DNA of 64,000 nt from Castellaniella sp049651205 (GTDB taxonomy: Bacteria; Pseudomonadota; Gammaproteobacteria; Burkholderiales; Burkholderiaceae_B). Positions 9,013 through 17,793 of this stretch are shown one piece after another (the first letter of the stretch is position 1; every line of letters begins with the position of its first letter). Location: positions 1-64,000 of the forward strand of contig NZ_JBASBR010000012.1 in the NCBI RefSeq assembly GCF_049651205.1, written 5' to 3'. The position numbers were made by a program, and so were the translations under genes. The notes beneath the pieces are model-generated. The model saw only the letters and a list, made by a program, of their open reading frames with translations. It did not search any database and was not told the origin of the DNA.

Positions 9013-9050
9013 TAAATGATAAATATTTATTTAACAGATAACATATTATC
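8996..9050. promoter_or_regulatory. AT-rich palindromic operator region of hipBA
   Basis: The segment contains GATAATATCTG (8996-9006) and, in opposite orientation, CAGATA-ACATATTATC (9035-9050), plus a perfect 12-bp palindrome ATAAATATTTAT (9019-9030) between them. The start of hipB lies inside it. HipB-type antitoxins bind such paired inverted repeats; the exact sites are inferred. Confidence 0.5.
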
Positions 9051-9250
9051 ACTTATATGGAATGAATACATCACTGTACTGGCGTCAGCAAAGCTCAGAA
9101 TCACAATTGATGCAAGGCCTTGATCACCACGATGCTCAGCCGTATCGGCAAACCCGTCCGATTGGCAACTGGCTAGTATGGGCCCAAGGCATCAGAAGAC
9201 GACACGACACAAAAAGCTCTCAAAAAGGCCCATGACAGCGTTGTTTACAA
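9051..9250. other. Intergenic, no gene seen
   Basis: About 200 bases between the hipBA control region and the ridA terminator. No reading frame with family resemblance and no strong structure was noticed. Confidence 0.5.
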
Positions 9251-9273
9251 GCCGATGGCTTGCAGCCATCGGC
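9251..9273 (-). terminator. GCCGATGGCT hairpin, copy 2 (ridA end)
   Basis: GCCGATGGCT (9251-9260) pairs with AGCCATCGGC (9264-9273). On the minus strand it follows the ridA stop by 10 bases and is followed by TTGTAAACAA, so it is the probable end of the nine-gene transport/oxidation transcript. An equal stem occurs at 4969-4993. Confidence 0.6.
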
Positions 9274-9283
9274 CCTCCGCTAC

Positions 9284-9640
9284 TTAAACAGCAGCGCTAA
9301 CAATAATTTCCACCAGCAACCCCGGGCGGGCCAGGTGCGCCTCGCACGTAGCGCGGGTAGGCACGCCCTGAGGATCCACCCACTCGGCCCAGACGGCATT
9401 CATCCCGGCAAAATCGCGGTCGATGTCGCGCAGCCAGATTTGTGCGGTCAGCAGGTGGGATTTGTTGGTGCCGGCCTGGGCCAGGTAGCCATCGATCTTG
9501 GCCAGGGCGTCGCGGGTTTGTTCCTTGATGTCTGCTTCGGGGTTGGAGCCGGTTACCCCGGCGATGTAGGCCACGCCGTTGTGGATGACGATGCGGCTGA
9601 GGCGTTCGGTACTGTCAATGCGCTGGATGTCGGTAGACAT
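9284..9640 (-). CDS. RidA-family (YjgF/YER057c/UK114) enamine/imine deaminase
   Basis: RidA proteins hydrolyse reactive enamine and imine intermediates released by PLP enzymes or amino-acid oxidases. The 118-residue length is slightly below the usual 125-130. The signature near the C-terminus is present: RATCEAHLARPGLLVEI, whose first Arg corresponds to the substrate carboxylate-binding residue. Being the last gene of a cluster of flavin amine/amino-acid dehydrogenases, it plausibly clears imines formed by those enzymes. 36 bases separate it from the preceding DAO gene, and a hairpin follows. Confidence 0.85.
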   Translation of the reverse strand: MSTDIQRIDSTERLSRIVIHNGVAYIAGVTGSNPEADIKEQTRDALAKIDGYLAQAGTNKSHLLTAQIWLRDIDRDFAGMNAVWAEWVDPQGVPTRATCEAHLARPGLLVEIIVSAAV

Positions 9641-9676
9641 GTGGAGTGCTCCTGATAAGCAAAAAGAAAATGGACG

Positions 9677-10819
9677 TTAGAAAAAACGGCCAACAGAAAA
9701 TGGGGCGATGGGCAGGCGGCTGGTGCCGTCGCACAGTAACTCACTGACAATGCGCCCCGCGATTGGCCCCAGCTCAAAGCCGTGGGCCGAGAAACCAAAG
9801 GCGTGGATCACATGGGCGTCATTGCGGCTAGGGCCCAACACGGGGATGCCATCGGGCAAAAAGGCTTCTACCCCGCCCCAGGCATGGGCCACGGGCAATT
9901 GTGCCAGATGTGGAAACAGGCTGCGCACCGTATGGGCGCTGGGCGCAAGGCTTAGCAGGTCGACATCGGCAACACGGTCGGTCAGGTTGGGCTGGCAGCG
10001 CAGGCCGCCGCCAATCACCACGGTGCCATTGGCAAATTGCTTCAACGACAATGGCCGGCTGGATCCACCCAATACGGGGCTTAAAAATGAAGCGGTACGC
10101 TGGGTCACCATCAGCATCAGGCCATCGGCCGTTACAGGTACGGGATCTCCCAGCTGTTGGGCCAGCTGGCCTGCCCAGGCCCCGGCGGCGTTTACCAGGG
10201 CGGGTGCGGTAAAGGTTTGGCCTCGCGCGGATACTACCCAGTTTGAGCCCCGCTGCCGCACCTGGGTGACACAATGGTTTTCGTGGATGTGCACGCCGGC
10301 CGCCTGGGCGGCTTGGTAAAACGCCATCACTGCGCCATAGGGCCAGGCGTGGCCATCACCCTCCACCCAGATGCCGCCTCGCACGTGCGGCGCCATGGCC
10401 GGCACCAGCGCACGCACTTCCTCCTGGCTGATCATCACTTCATGATGGTAGCCCAAAGATGCCAACTGCTGCACGCGCTGCTGCGCGTTTTGCACGTCCT
10501 GGTCGGTTTCCAGCACCTGCAGCTGGCCACAGGACACAAAGCCAAGATCTTGCCCGACGACCTCCTGCCCTACCCGCCAGATGTCGTCGCGGGAGGCCAG
10601 GGCCAGAGGGATCTCGGCCTCGTGGCGGCCCATGGTGCGCACGCCCCCGGCGTTGACGCCGGAGGAATGGCGGCCACAGTAGTCTCTTTCAAGCAAACAC
10701 ACCGAGAGCCCGCGCTTGGCCAAATGCCACGCCGAGGACAAACCCACCAGGCCGCCGCCCACCACAATGACGTCGCAGCCCTGCGGCAGGCTGCCGGCTG
10801 CAGGTGCCTTGTCAGCCAT
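9677..10819 (-). CDS. FAD-dependent DAO-family amino-acid/amine oxidoreductase
   Basis: Flavoenzyme of the glycine/D-amino-acid oxidase (DAO) family, 380 residues. The dinucleotide-binding loop VVGGGLVGLSSAWHLA lies at about residues 17-32, followed by RHSSGVNAGGVR, typical of sarcosine/D-amino-acid dehydrogenase relatives; the C-terminal part has the DAO substrate domain (LPDGIPVLGP, FGFSAHGFELGP). I start at the internal ATG at 10817-10819 (MADKAPAAG), which overlaps the preceding gene's end by 8 bases; a longer frame would invade that gene by over 100 bases. It is the fourth redox gene of the operon; its exact substrate is not known. Confidence 0.85.
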   Translation of the reverse strand: MADKAPAAGSLPQGCDVIVVGGGLVGLSSAWHLAKRGLSVCLLERDYCGRHSSGVNAGGVRTMGRHEAEIPLALASRDDIWRVGQEVVGQDLGFVSCGQLQVLETDQDVQNAQQRVQQLASLGYHHEVMISQEEVRALVPAMAPHVRGGIWVEGDGHAWPYGAVMAFYQAAQAAGVHIHENHCVTQVRQRGSNWVVSARGQTFTAPALVNAAGAWAGQLAQQLGDPVPVTADGLMLMVTQRTASFLSPVLGGSSRPLSLKQFANGTVVIGGGLRCQPNLTDRVADVDLLSLAPSAHTVRSLFPHLAQLPVAHAWGGVEAFLPDGIPVLGPSRNDAHVIHAFGFSAHGFELGPIAGRIVSELLCDGTSRLPIAPFSVGRFF

Positions 10820-12245
10820 GATGCGGGGCTTCCTCTGCCAGTTGTGCCAGGGTGATGGGTTTGATGGGCGGGCGAATCCGGTAGTAGCCCACCTCGGCAG
10901 GCGGCATGTTGCGGGCGCCGGCAATCAGCTCGGTTACCGTCAGGCCGCACTGGCGGCCCTGGCACGGGCCCATGCCACACCGGCTAAACGACTTGGTCTG
11001 GTTGGGGCCGGTACATCCCAGTTCTACATACTCGCGCAAGCGCCCGGCGCTGACTTCCTCGCAACGGCACACCGTCACATCGTCTGCGGGGATGCGGTGC
11101 TCATCGCGCGGGCGGTAAAGCGCATCGATAAACGGCCGGATCTGGCGGGCCTTTTTTAGTGCTGCAATCAGCGGTGCAGCCAGCGTGTCGCGCTGTGCCG
11201 CATCCAGCTTGCCTGCGGCACTGGCCACACCCAGGCCGGTGATCCGGCCCTGCAATGCGGCCGCCTGTGCACCACTGATGGCTGCACCGTCGCCCGCCAC
11301 ATAAATACCGGGCACGTCCAGCTGGCCCCAGGCATCGGTTTGCGGGTGCCAGCATAGCTGCTGCTCACTCCACTGGTGGGCTGCCCGCAGCGACCATGTA
11401 ATCTGGGTATTGGGCACCACCCCCTGATGCAGCAGGATCAGGCTGGCCGGCAAGCTGTGGTGCTGCCCATCCGCGGTAAAGGTGATCTGCTCGGCATGGG
11501 TCTCGCCTTGTATGGCCAAGCCGGACACACCTCGGTAATGGGGCACTTTATGCCGCCGGATGGCGGCCAACAGCCCCAGGCCTTTGGCCAGGTCTCGCCA
11601 GCCGGCCAGCATCTGGCCCACATGGCCGCGGGCATGCCCCGGGCGGGGTGCCTCTGCGGTATCCAGAATAGCCTTGATGGGCACGCCGGCCCGCAAATAT
11701 TGCCAGGCCAGCAAATACAACAAAGGCCCGCAGCCCGCCAGCACCGGCGCTTGCTGCGGCACCACCCCAGCGCTTTTCATAAGGATTTGCGCCGCGCCGG
11801 CTGTCATCACTCCCGGCAGTGTCCAGCCCGGTATAGGAAAGGGCCGCTCCATGGCACCGGTGGCCACCACCACGGCGGCAGTTGCCTGCAGGCTTAGTAC
11901 ATGCCCGTCGCGCAAGGCATGTACCCGGCGCTCTCGGGTAAGCTGCCAGACGGCGGTATTGGGCCAGTATTGGGCACCAGAGGACAAAAACGCCTGCGCA
12001 ATCTGGCTGCCTTTTTGATAATCAGGGCCCAGGATAGCCTGCCGATTGGCATCGGCCTGGGTAATCTGGCGGTAGATCTGGCCGCCAACGGCGTGTTGCT
12101 CGTCCAGCAGCACCACCGACAGCCCCTGATGGCTGGCTTCGGTGGCCGCCGCCATACCGGCCGGCCCTGCCCCGATCACCACCACATCCACCTGGACATC
12201 GGGTTCACGCAGGGGCACGTACTCTTGTTCTGCCAAACTAGCCAT
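10812..12245 (-). CDS. FAD/NAD(P)-dependent oxidoreductase, HcnB/OoxA-like alpha subunit
   Basis: The 477-residue protein has an N-terminal Rossmann FAD site (VVIGAGPAGMAAATEA) and a redox-partner motif GGQIYRQ, then a BFD-type [2Fe-2S] domain near the C-terminus (CRCEEVSAGRL, CGMGPCQGRQC). This fits the large subunit of octopine/nopaline oxidase, hydrogen cyanide synthase (HcnB) and hydroxyproline dehydrogenase type enzymes. I start at ATG 12243-12245 (MASLAEQEY), overlapping the ferredoxin-like gene by 8 bases. With the genes on either side it forms a three-part heteromer. Lack of a companion context for cyanide makes opine or amino-acid oxidation more likely; this is inference. Confidence 0.85.
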   Translation of the reverse strand: MASLAEQEYVPLREPDVQVDVVVIGAGPAGMAAATEASHQGLSVVLLDEQHAVGGQIYRQITQADANRQAILGPDYQKGSQIAQAFLSSGAQYWPNTAVWQLTRERRVHALRDGHVLSLQATAAVVVATGAMERPFPIPGWTLPGVMTAGAAQILMKSAGVVPQQAPVLAGCGPLLYLLAWQYLRAGVPIKAILDTAEAPRPGHARGHVGQMLAGWRDLAKGLGLLAAIRRHKVPHYRGVSGLAIQGETHAEQITFTADGQHHSLPASLILLHQGVVPNTQITWSLRAAHQWSEQQLCWHPQTDAWGQLDVPGIYVAGDGAAISGAQAAALQGRITGLGVASAAGKLDAAQRDTLAAPLIAALKKARQIRPFIDALYRPRDEHRIPADDVTVCRCEEVSAGRLREYVELGCTGPNQTKSFSRCGMGPCQGRQCGLTVTELIAGARNMPPAEVGYYRIRPPIKPITLAQLAEEAPHHG

Positions 12246-12582
12246 GAAGCACCTCCTGCTGTGCCAGGCCGGCAAATCCCGGCATGCGCATGGATTTCAC
12301 CACCATGCCTTCCTGCACCGTCACCAGGCAAGACTGCTGATTCGGCTGGCCATCGATCTCTACCAGGCACTCGAAGCACACACCCATCATGCAATAAGGG
12401 GCACGCGGGCGCTGGCTGACGGCCGAAGGATGGAAGGCCTCCAGGCCAGCGAGCAACAAGGCGGCTGCCACCGAGATACCGGCGGGCACCGCCATGGGCT
12501 GGCCATCCAGCTCAAGCGTAATCTGTGCCACCGTGGCCCCAGGCGCGGCCGGCAAGGTGCGAAACAATTGTTCAGTGCGCAT
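12238..12582 (-). CDS. (2Fe-2S)-binding subunit, HcnA-like
   Basis: Small ferredoxin-type subunit of 114 residues from the chosen start (MRTEQLFRTL, ATG at 12580-12582), similar to the Fer2_4 family found in HcnA, SoxA N-termini and opine oxidases. Cluster ligands are visible in YCMMGVCFEC followed later by QQSCL. It should pass electrons between the flavin subunits encoded just upstream and downstream; both gene borders overlap by 8-11 bases, a sign of tight co-translation. A longer frame up to 12657 exists but would lie inside the DAO gene and lacks family resemblance. Confidence 0.85.
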   Translation of the reverse strand: MRTEQLFRTLPAAPGATVAQITLELDGQPMAVPAGISVAAALLLAGLEAFHPSAVSQRPRAPYCMMGVCFECLVEIDGQPNQQSCLVTVQEGMVVKSMRMPGFAGLAQQEVLHG

Positions 12583-13705
12583 CCAAAGGCCCCTCCGTTG
12601 GCCTGGTCGAGCAAAATCGGTTAACTCCAAAACCATCGATACCGGCCGGCCGGTCACCTCCAGCCAGCCAGGGCGCCAGGGTTAGCGCATGCTGCGCGGC
12701 CAGCGTGACGCCGCTGTGGCAAGTGATGACAAACGCGCCCGGCAAGCTGTCAGACTCCTGATACACCGGAAAGCCATCGGGCGTCATCACCCGCAGCGCG
12801 GCCCAACTGCGCACCAGGCGCAGCTCGCCCAGCGCCGGCATGCAACGCACGGCACGGGCAGCGATATTGCCCAATACCGGCGTGCTGACGTTATCGTCGT
12901 AGCCAGCCTCTTCCATCGAATCACCCACCTGAATGGTGCCCTCATCGGTTTGGCGGATCAGATTGTTGGGATAGGACAGCACCGGCGGCAGGCGCTCGGT
13001 GATGAGAACCTCGCCACGGTTGGGTGCCACGGGCACCTGCAGGCCGATGTGCGGCGCCAGCGTGCGATTGGCCAGGCCGGCTGCCAGCACAACACGGCCC
13101 GCCTGCCAGCGTTGCATACCTGCCTGCACTTCAAAGCCACTGCCTTGTTTGGCGACGGTGGTAACGTGCTGACGCGTATGGATGGCCACCCCGCGCTGCC
13201 GACAGGCCTGATGCAGGCTGCCCAATAGCTTCAAAGGATTGACGTGCCCGTCCATAGGCGAATAACTGGCACCAAATACAGTTGGGCCCAGGGCCGGCAG
13301 GAGCGTGCGCGCCGCTTTAAGATCAAGCATCTCAAAGGGATAATCGGCCCCCACGGCATCCTGCAACTCTTGCAGGCGTGCCTGGCGCTCCAGGAACTCA
13401 CTTTCTGTGAGGCACAGATGCAGGCCGCCGCGTTGTTGCAGGCAGACATCCACACCGGTGTCCTCCAGCAACGCAGCTGCCAGCTGCGGCCACAGGCGCG
13501 CCGAGCCACGGCTCCAGCGGGCGTAATCAGGCTTGCCCACGCCTTTACCTTGCACCCACACCAGGCCGAAGTTACCGCGCGAAGCCCTGAAGACCTGGTC
13601 ACCCTCATCCAGCAAGGTAACGCTTACCCCCTGGCGCGCCAGCCCATAGGCAACGGCACTACCCAGCAGGCCTGCGCCCACCACCACAACATCACTTGTT
13701 TGCAT
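12572..13705 (-). CDS. FAD-dependent DAO-family oxidoreductase, HcnC/OoxB-like beta subunit
   Basis: 377-residue flavoprotein with VVVGAGLLGSAVAYGLARQG at residues 6-25 and RASRGNFGLVW in the position of the DAO active-site loop; the C-terminal region (VMTPDGFPVYQE, ITCHSGVTLAAQHALTLAPW) is DAO substrate-domain like. It is the catalytic subunit expected of an HcnABC/opine-oxidase type heteromer with the two following genes. The upstream neighbour is a Pot-type permease gene 17 bases away, so transport and oxidation are probably encoded by one transcript. Confidence 0.87.
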   Translation of the reverse strand: MQTSDVVVVGAGLLGSAVAYGLARQGVSVTLLDEGDQVFRASRGNFGLVWVQGKGVGKPDYARWSRGSARLWPQLAAALLEDTGVDVCLQQRGGLHLCLTESEFLERQARLQELQDAVGADYPFEMLDLKAARTLLPALGPTVFGASYSPMDGHVNPLKLLGSLHQACRQRGVAIHTRQHVTTVAKQGSGFEVQAGMQRWQAGRVVLAAGLANRTLAPHIGLQVPVAPNRGEVLITERLPPVLSYPNNLIRQTDEGTIQVGDSMEEAGYDDNVSTPVLGNIAARAVRCMPALGELRLVRSWAALRVMTPDGFPVYQESDSLPGAFVITCHSGVTLAAQHALTLAPWLAGGDRPAGIDGFGVNRFCSTRPTEGPLDAH

Positions 13706-13722
13706 GCTTGGCCTTTACTTGT

Positions 13723-14517
13723 TTATCGATTACCCACCAGCACGCGCTCAAGCCCGACGATGCGGTCAAGCACCACCATCAGAACCAGCGTGCCGACAAT
13801 CAGCACGGTAGAGACGGAGGTAACCAGCGGATCGATGGTTTGCGCGATGTGGTTGTACATCACCACAGGCAAGGTGGTCATGCCCGGGGTGGCCACGAAA
13901 ATGGTCATGGTCAGTTCGTCAAAGCTTTGGGCAAATGACAAAATCCAGCCGCCTGCAATGCCTGGCAAGATCATAGGCATCAGGATGCGACGCGCCACAG
14001 TCCACCGGGGTGCGCCCAAAGATTGCGCGGCGCGCTCGGCATCCATTTCCATGCCTGTGGCAGCGGCCAGCACCAGCCGCAAGGCGTATGGGGTGACAAT
14101 AATGACGTGCGTGGCGACCAGCCAGAAAAAAGATCCACTCATCCCTGCCAGGCTGAAAAAGCGTAAAAACGCCACCCCCAAAACTACTTGGGGAATCATC
14201 AGCGGCGAGAGAAAAAACGCCACCAGCGCATTGCGCCCCACAAAGCGATAGCGCGCAATGGCCAGCGCCGCCGGCACGGCCATTGCCACGGCAACGCTCG
14301 CCGAGGCCAGGCCCAACAAGAGCGAGATCCAGAATGCGTGAACCATCTCGGGTGCCTGCGCGATGGCGCGAAACCAGCGTAGCGACAAACCACCCTCGGG
14401 CATGGAGATATAGCCCTTGTCGGTAAACGAGACCACCATCACCACCACCAGCGGTGCCAGGATGAAGGCAATGAACAAGGTGTGATAACACAGGGCAAGC
14501 CAACCATTTTTTTTCAT
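13723..14517 (-). CDS. ABC transporter permease, PotC-like
   Basis: Inner-membrane permease of 264 residues with six predicted membrane segments and the conserved cytoplasmic EAA-loop region (AAQSLGAPRWTVARRILMP). It matches the second permease (PotC type) of the spermidine/putrescine transporter family, whose members also import opines and other nitrogenous solutes. It lies 15 bases after the PotB-like gene and belongs to the same operon as the oxidases. Confidence 0.9.
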   Translation of the reverse strand: MKKNGWLALCYHTLFIAFILAPLVVVMVVSFTDKGYISMPEGGLSLRWFRAIAQAPEMVHAFWISLLLGLASASVAVAMAVPAALAIARYRFVGRNALVAFFLSPLMIPQVVLGVAFLRFFSLAGMSGSFFWLVATHVIIVTPYALRLVLAAATGMEMDAERAAQSLGAPRWTVARRILMPMILPGIAGGWILSFAQSFDELTMTIFVATPGMTTLPVVMYNHIAQTIDPLVTSVSTVLIVGTLVLMVVLDRIVGLERVLVGNR

Positions 14518-14532
14518 GAGAGTCTCCGGGTG

Positions 14533-15396
14533 TCAGAACACTTGTTTGAAGCGGCGTTCAACCAGCCGGTTGCAGCCCAGAATAATCACCAGATTGGCCA
14601 CCAGGAGGATCAGCACAATGGCGGCCCCCAGCGGCCAGTTAAGCGTACTGAGGAATTCGTCATACGCTGCCGTGGCAGCCACCTTGAGGCGCCGGCCGCC
14701 CAAAATGGCCGGGGTGGCAAAGGCTGAAGCCGACAGTGCAAAGACGATGATGCTGCCCGACAAAATGCCCGGCAGAATCTGCGGCAGGATCACCCGGCGC
14801 ATCACAGTGAAGTGCGAGGCCCCCAAAGACAAGCCCGCCTGGGCCATTTGGGGATCCAGCTTTTGCAAGGAGGCCCACACCGAGATCACCATAAAAGGGA
14901 TCAGCACGTGCGTCAGGGCAATTACCACGCCGGTGATGGTAAACACCAGCCGTGTGGGCGCATCAATAATGCCAAACAGCATCAGCAGGTAATTGATCAG
15001 ACCGTCGTTATCCATCAAGATGGCCCAGCCCAGGGTACGCACCACCACCGAGATCAGCAGCGGCGCCAGGATGATCACCAGAAAGAAACCTCGCCACGGG
15101 CTGCGCATGCGCGTCAGGATCAGGGTCTCGGGCACGCCAAAGATCACGCACAGCACAGTGGTGCCGGCAGCCAGCCCCAGGGTGCGCAAAAAGATCTCGT
15201 GGTAATACGGGTCGGCAATGATTTCCAGGTAGTTGTGCAGCGAGTAATCGTCGCTGAAGGTGCCAATACCATCAAAAGTATGAAACGACAGCACAGTAGT
15301 GAGCGCCAGCGGTGCCAGCAGCATCACCAGAAACACAATCAAGGCAGGGGCGGACAGCGCCCAAGGCGCCCAGCGCCGGGCAACACTAGTGTCCAT
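14533..15396 (-). CDS. ABC transporter permease, PotB-like
   Basis: Inner-membrane permease of 287 residues, with a hydrophobic N-terminal segment (LSAPALIVFLVMLLAPLAL), a long periplasmic stretch and the EAA loop (AGLSLGASHFTVMRRVILPQ). It is the first permease (PotB type). Its start overlaps the end of the ATPase gene by 11 bases. It should form the channel with the PotC-like protein. Confidence 0.9.
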   Translation of the reverse strand: MDTSVARRWAPWALSAPALIVFLVMLLAPLALTTVLSFHTFDGIGTFSDDYSLHNYLEIIADPYYHEIFLRTLGLAAGTTVLCVIFGVPETLILTRMRSPWRGFFLVIILAPLLISVVVRTLGWAILMDNDGLINYLLMLFGIIDAPTRLVFTITGVVIALTHVLIPFMVISVWASLQKLDPQMAQAGLSLGASHFTVMRRVILPQILPGILSGSIIVFALSASAFATPAILGGRRLKVAATAAYDEFLSTLNWPLGAAIVLILLVANLVIILGCNRLVERRFKQVF

Positions 15397-16456
15397 GGGG
15401 CTGCTCCTTGTTTAGCACCCGGATGTCGGTGTCTGCCCAGGTAAGGCCGACATCTTCACCCTCTTGCACGGTCAGCTTGCCAATATTGGGTACCGATACC
15501 CGCATCGGGCCGTGGGCAGTGTCAACCTCCAGCACCCAGTGATCGCCCAAAAACAGGCGGGTAATGACGCGCCCTGTCAGCCGGCCTTCGGCGTGCGGTG
15601 CCAGGCGGATTTTTTCGGGGCGGATATACACATCGACGTGTGATTGCAGGGTGGCGCCCTGACAAGGCACCTGGACTACCAACGACTGCAGTTGCACCGT
15701 ACAGGTGCTGCCATCCTGGGCGCCGACCTGGCCCGACAAAATATTGGTTTTGCCTAAAAAGTTGGAAGCAAACGCCGAGACCGGGTGTTCGTAAGCGGCA
15801 TAGGGCTCGTCGTACTGAACGATCTTGCCGCCATGCATCACCGCAATACGGTCGCTCATGGTCATGGCTTCGGTTTGGTCGTGTGTGACCAAAATGGTGG
15901 TAATGCCCAACTGGCGCTGGATGGCACGCAACTCGATATGCATCTCACTGCGCAGCTTGGCATCCAGGTTGGACATGGGTTCGTCGAGCAGCAGAACCGC
16001 TGGGCGAATGGCCAGTGCACGGGCAATAGCCACACGCTGACGCTGGCCCCCTGAGAGTTCTCGTGGGTAGCGCGCATCAAGCCCCTGCAAGCGCACCATC
16101 TCCAATGTTTCGGCCACACGCAACTGGCAGTCGGATTGCTTGGTGCCTCTCATCTCCAGGCCAAAGCGCACGTTTTCAGCGACCGTCATGTGGGGAAACA
16201 AGGCATAGCTTTGAAACACAATGCCCATGCCACGCTTCTCGGGCTTTTGCGCCAGGATGCTGTGCCCATTTACCCGGATATCGCCCTTTGACGGCACCAA
16301 GAAACCCGCAATCATCTGCAAGGTAGTGGTTTTGCCGCACCCTGAAGGGCCCAGCAGAGAGACGAATTCGCCCTTTTCCACCTGCAAATCCAGGTGTTCG
16401 ACCGCCAGGAAGTCGCCAAACGCTTTTCTGAGGCCGCTGATTTCAAGAAAACTCAC
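15386..16456 (-). CDS. ABC transporter ATPase, PotA-like
   Basis: 356-residue ATPase. Walker A is LGPSGCGKTTTLQ (about residues 35-47), the signature is LSGGQRQRVAIARAL, and Walker B is VLLLDEPMSNLDAK with the switch histidine in VTHDQTEAMT. The C-terminal ~110 residues form a TOBE domain as in PotA/FbpC/CysA-type ATPases. It energises uptake through the two permeases encoded just downstream. Length is normal for the family. Confidence 0.92.
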   Translation of the reverse strand: MSFLEISGLRKAFGDFLAVEHLDLQVEKGEFVSLLGPSGCGKTTTLQMIAGFLVPSKGDIRVNGHSILAQKPEKRGMGIVFQSYALFPHMTVAENVRFGLEMRGTKQSDCQLRVAETLEMVRLQGLDARYPRELSGGQRQRVAIARALAIRPAVLLLDEPMSNLDAKLRSEMHIELRAIQRQLGITTILVTHDQTEAMTMSDRIAVMHGGKIVQYDEPYAAYEHPVSAFASNFLGKTNILSGQVGAQDGSTCTVQLQSLVVQVPCQGATLQSHVDVYIRPEKIRLAPHAEGRLTGRVITRLFLGDHWVLEVDTAHGPMRVSVPNIGKLTVQEGEDVGLTWADTDIRVLNKEQPHGH

Positions 16457-16476
16457 GTCGCCATTCCTATCAAGAT

Positions 16477-16496
16477 GGCCCCCCGTCTGAGGGGCC
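16477..16496 (-). terminator. Stem-loop between binding-protein and ATPase genes
   Basis: GGCCCC at 16477-16482 pairs with GGGGCC at 16491-16496, in the 52-base gap after the binding-protein gene. Such stems commonly protect the upstream message so that the periplasmic binding protein is made in excess. No T-run follows on the minus strand. Confidence 0.5.
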
Positions 16497-16508
16497 TGTT
16501 AACCCGGC

Positions 16509-17537
16509 TTAGCGCTCTACCGTACGGTTCCAGCGATTAGTCCATTTGGCACGCTCGGCGTTGACCACGGAGTAATCCACTGACTCAAGTTTCTCGATTT
16601 GCTCCGGGCCATAAGGCACGGCTGCAGCCACTTCGGGGCTTAACTTGGTTTTGGAATTGACGGGCCCCCAAGCCTGGGTTTCGGCCAAAATGGCCTGTAC
16701 TTCGGGGCTTAGCAGAAACTGCACAAACGCTTGAGCTTCGGGCTTAGCATCGGGCCGCGCCACCGGGCAGACGGTGGTAAAGAGCGCAACGGCGCCTTCC
16801 TTGGGATAGACAAACTTGACCGGGAAGCCCGTGGCCTCGAGGGCATACACCCGGCCACTGCCCCAGACACCGATCACGCCAGAGCCGTTCTGAAAGAGCT
16901 CGGACATCTTGCCGGGTGAGGGCTCCCACGCCAACACGTTAGGGGCGACTTTCTCGGTGATCGCCTTGAAGCCGGGATCAATATCCTTGACCCCACCGCC
17001 ATTGAGTTCGGCGAATTTGATCAGCGTATGCAAGCCATACCCATTGGAGACGGGCGGGATAACAACCTTTTGCTTGAACTTGGGGTCTTCCAAATCGTGC
17101 CAGGAAGTGGGCGCGTCCCAACCTGCCTTGGCAAAGGCTTCTGTGCTGTAGAACAGGCCCGTGGCCACCACACCCAGCGCGGAGGCCGACTTGCCTATGT
17201 TGGCCAGGGGGTAGAGGTCTTTATAAACCGGTGCATCGGCCAGAGGGGCACATAGCTGAAACTGCTGGGCCTGCTGCATGGGGCCATCATCGATCAGCAC
17301 CACATCAAACTGCGGATTGGATTTTTGGGCCACCAGCTTGGCCAGGGTGTCTGTGGAGTTGCCTGGCACATACACCACATCGTTTTGGGTTTTTTGCTTG
17401 TACAACGGGATGATCTGGTCGCGGAATGCCTGCTCGGTGGAGCCCCCATAGGAGCCCACATTGAGGGTTACGGCCTGGGCCAGCACCGGCAGGGTTGATA
17501 TCGCAAGAACAGAGGCAACGGTCAGTAAACGCTTCAT
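16509..17537 (-). CDS. Periplasmic solute-binding protein, PotD-like (ABC transporter)
   Basis: 342-residue secreted binding protein. The N-terminus is a Sec signal peptide (MKRLLTVASVLAISTLPVLAQA, cleavage probably after AQA). The mature start VTLNVGSYGGSTEQAFRDQI is typical of the polyamine/Fe3+/thiamine-type binding proteins of family PF13416. It is the first gene of the minus-strand operon and so likely decides uptake specificity: polyamine, opine or other amino compound. The ATG has a GGAGACTCC sequence upstream. The divergent LysR gene lies 256 bases away. Confidence 0.9.
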   Translation of the reverse strand: MKRLLTVASVLAISTLPVLAQAVTLNVGSYGGSTEQAFRDQIIPLYKQKTQNDVVYVPGNSTDTLAKLVAQKSNPQFDVVLIDDGPMQQAQQFQLCAPLADAPVYKDLYPLANIGKSASALGVVATGLFYSTEAFAKAGWDAPTSWHDLEDPKFKQKVVIPPVSNGYGLHTLIKFAELNGGGVKDIDPGFKAITEKVAPNVLAWEPSPGKMSELFQNGSGVIGVWGSGRVYALEATGFPVKFVYPKEGAVALFTTVCPVARPDAKPEAQAFVQFLLSPEVQAILAETQAWGPVNSKTKLSPEVAAAVPYGPEQIEKLESVDYSVVNAERAKWTNRWNRTVER

Positions 17538-17793
17538 ATGGAGTCTCCTTGGCTTACTTAAGAGGGATCTTAGTAAAAACCCTATGTTATTTAATGATAG
17601 TTACAAGGTCGAAGAAGATCCTTGTATTTACTATACTAATCAGCCAAGCGAATAAAATGAAATGCTATTTTTTATTGATACTATGTCTTTTTGACATCAA
17701 ATTGTCATTGCTTCCTTGTGATTGCGTGCTGTCGCCCCCTTGCCCCTCTCTTTAACAACTGCCGCTTCTTTAGCCCCCTCACCTACTTGCGCC
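17538..17793. promoter_or_regulatory. Divergent control region of the uptake/oxidation operon and lysR
   Basis: An AT-rich 256-base gap between oppositely oriented starts. It holds TGACA-TCAAAT-TGTCA (17692-17707), a 16-bp interrupted palindrome of the size bound by LysR-type regulators. No certain -10/-35 pair was fixed. By family habit the LysR protein would bind here, repress its own gene and activate the operon with the transported solute as coinducer. Confidence 0.55.
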
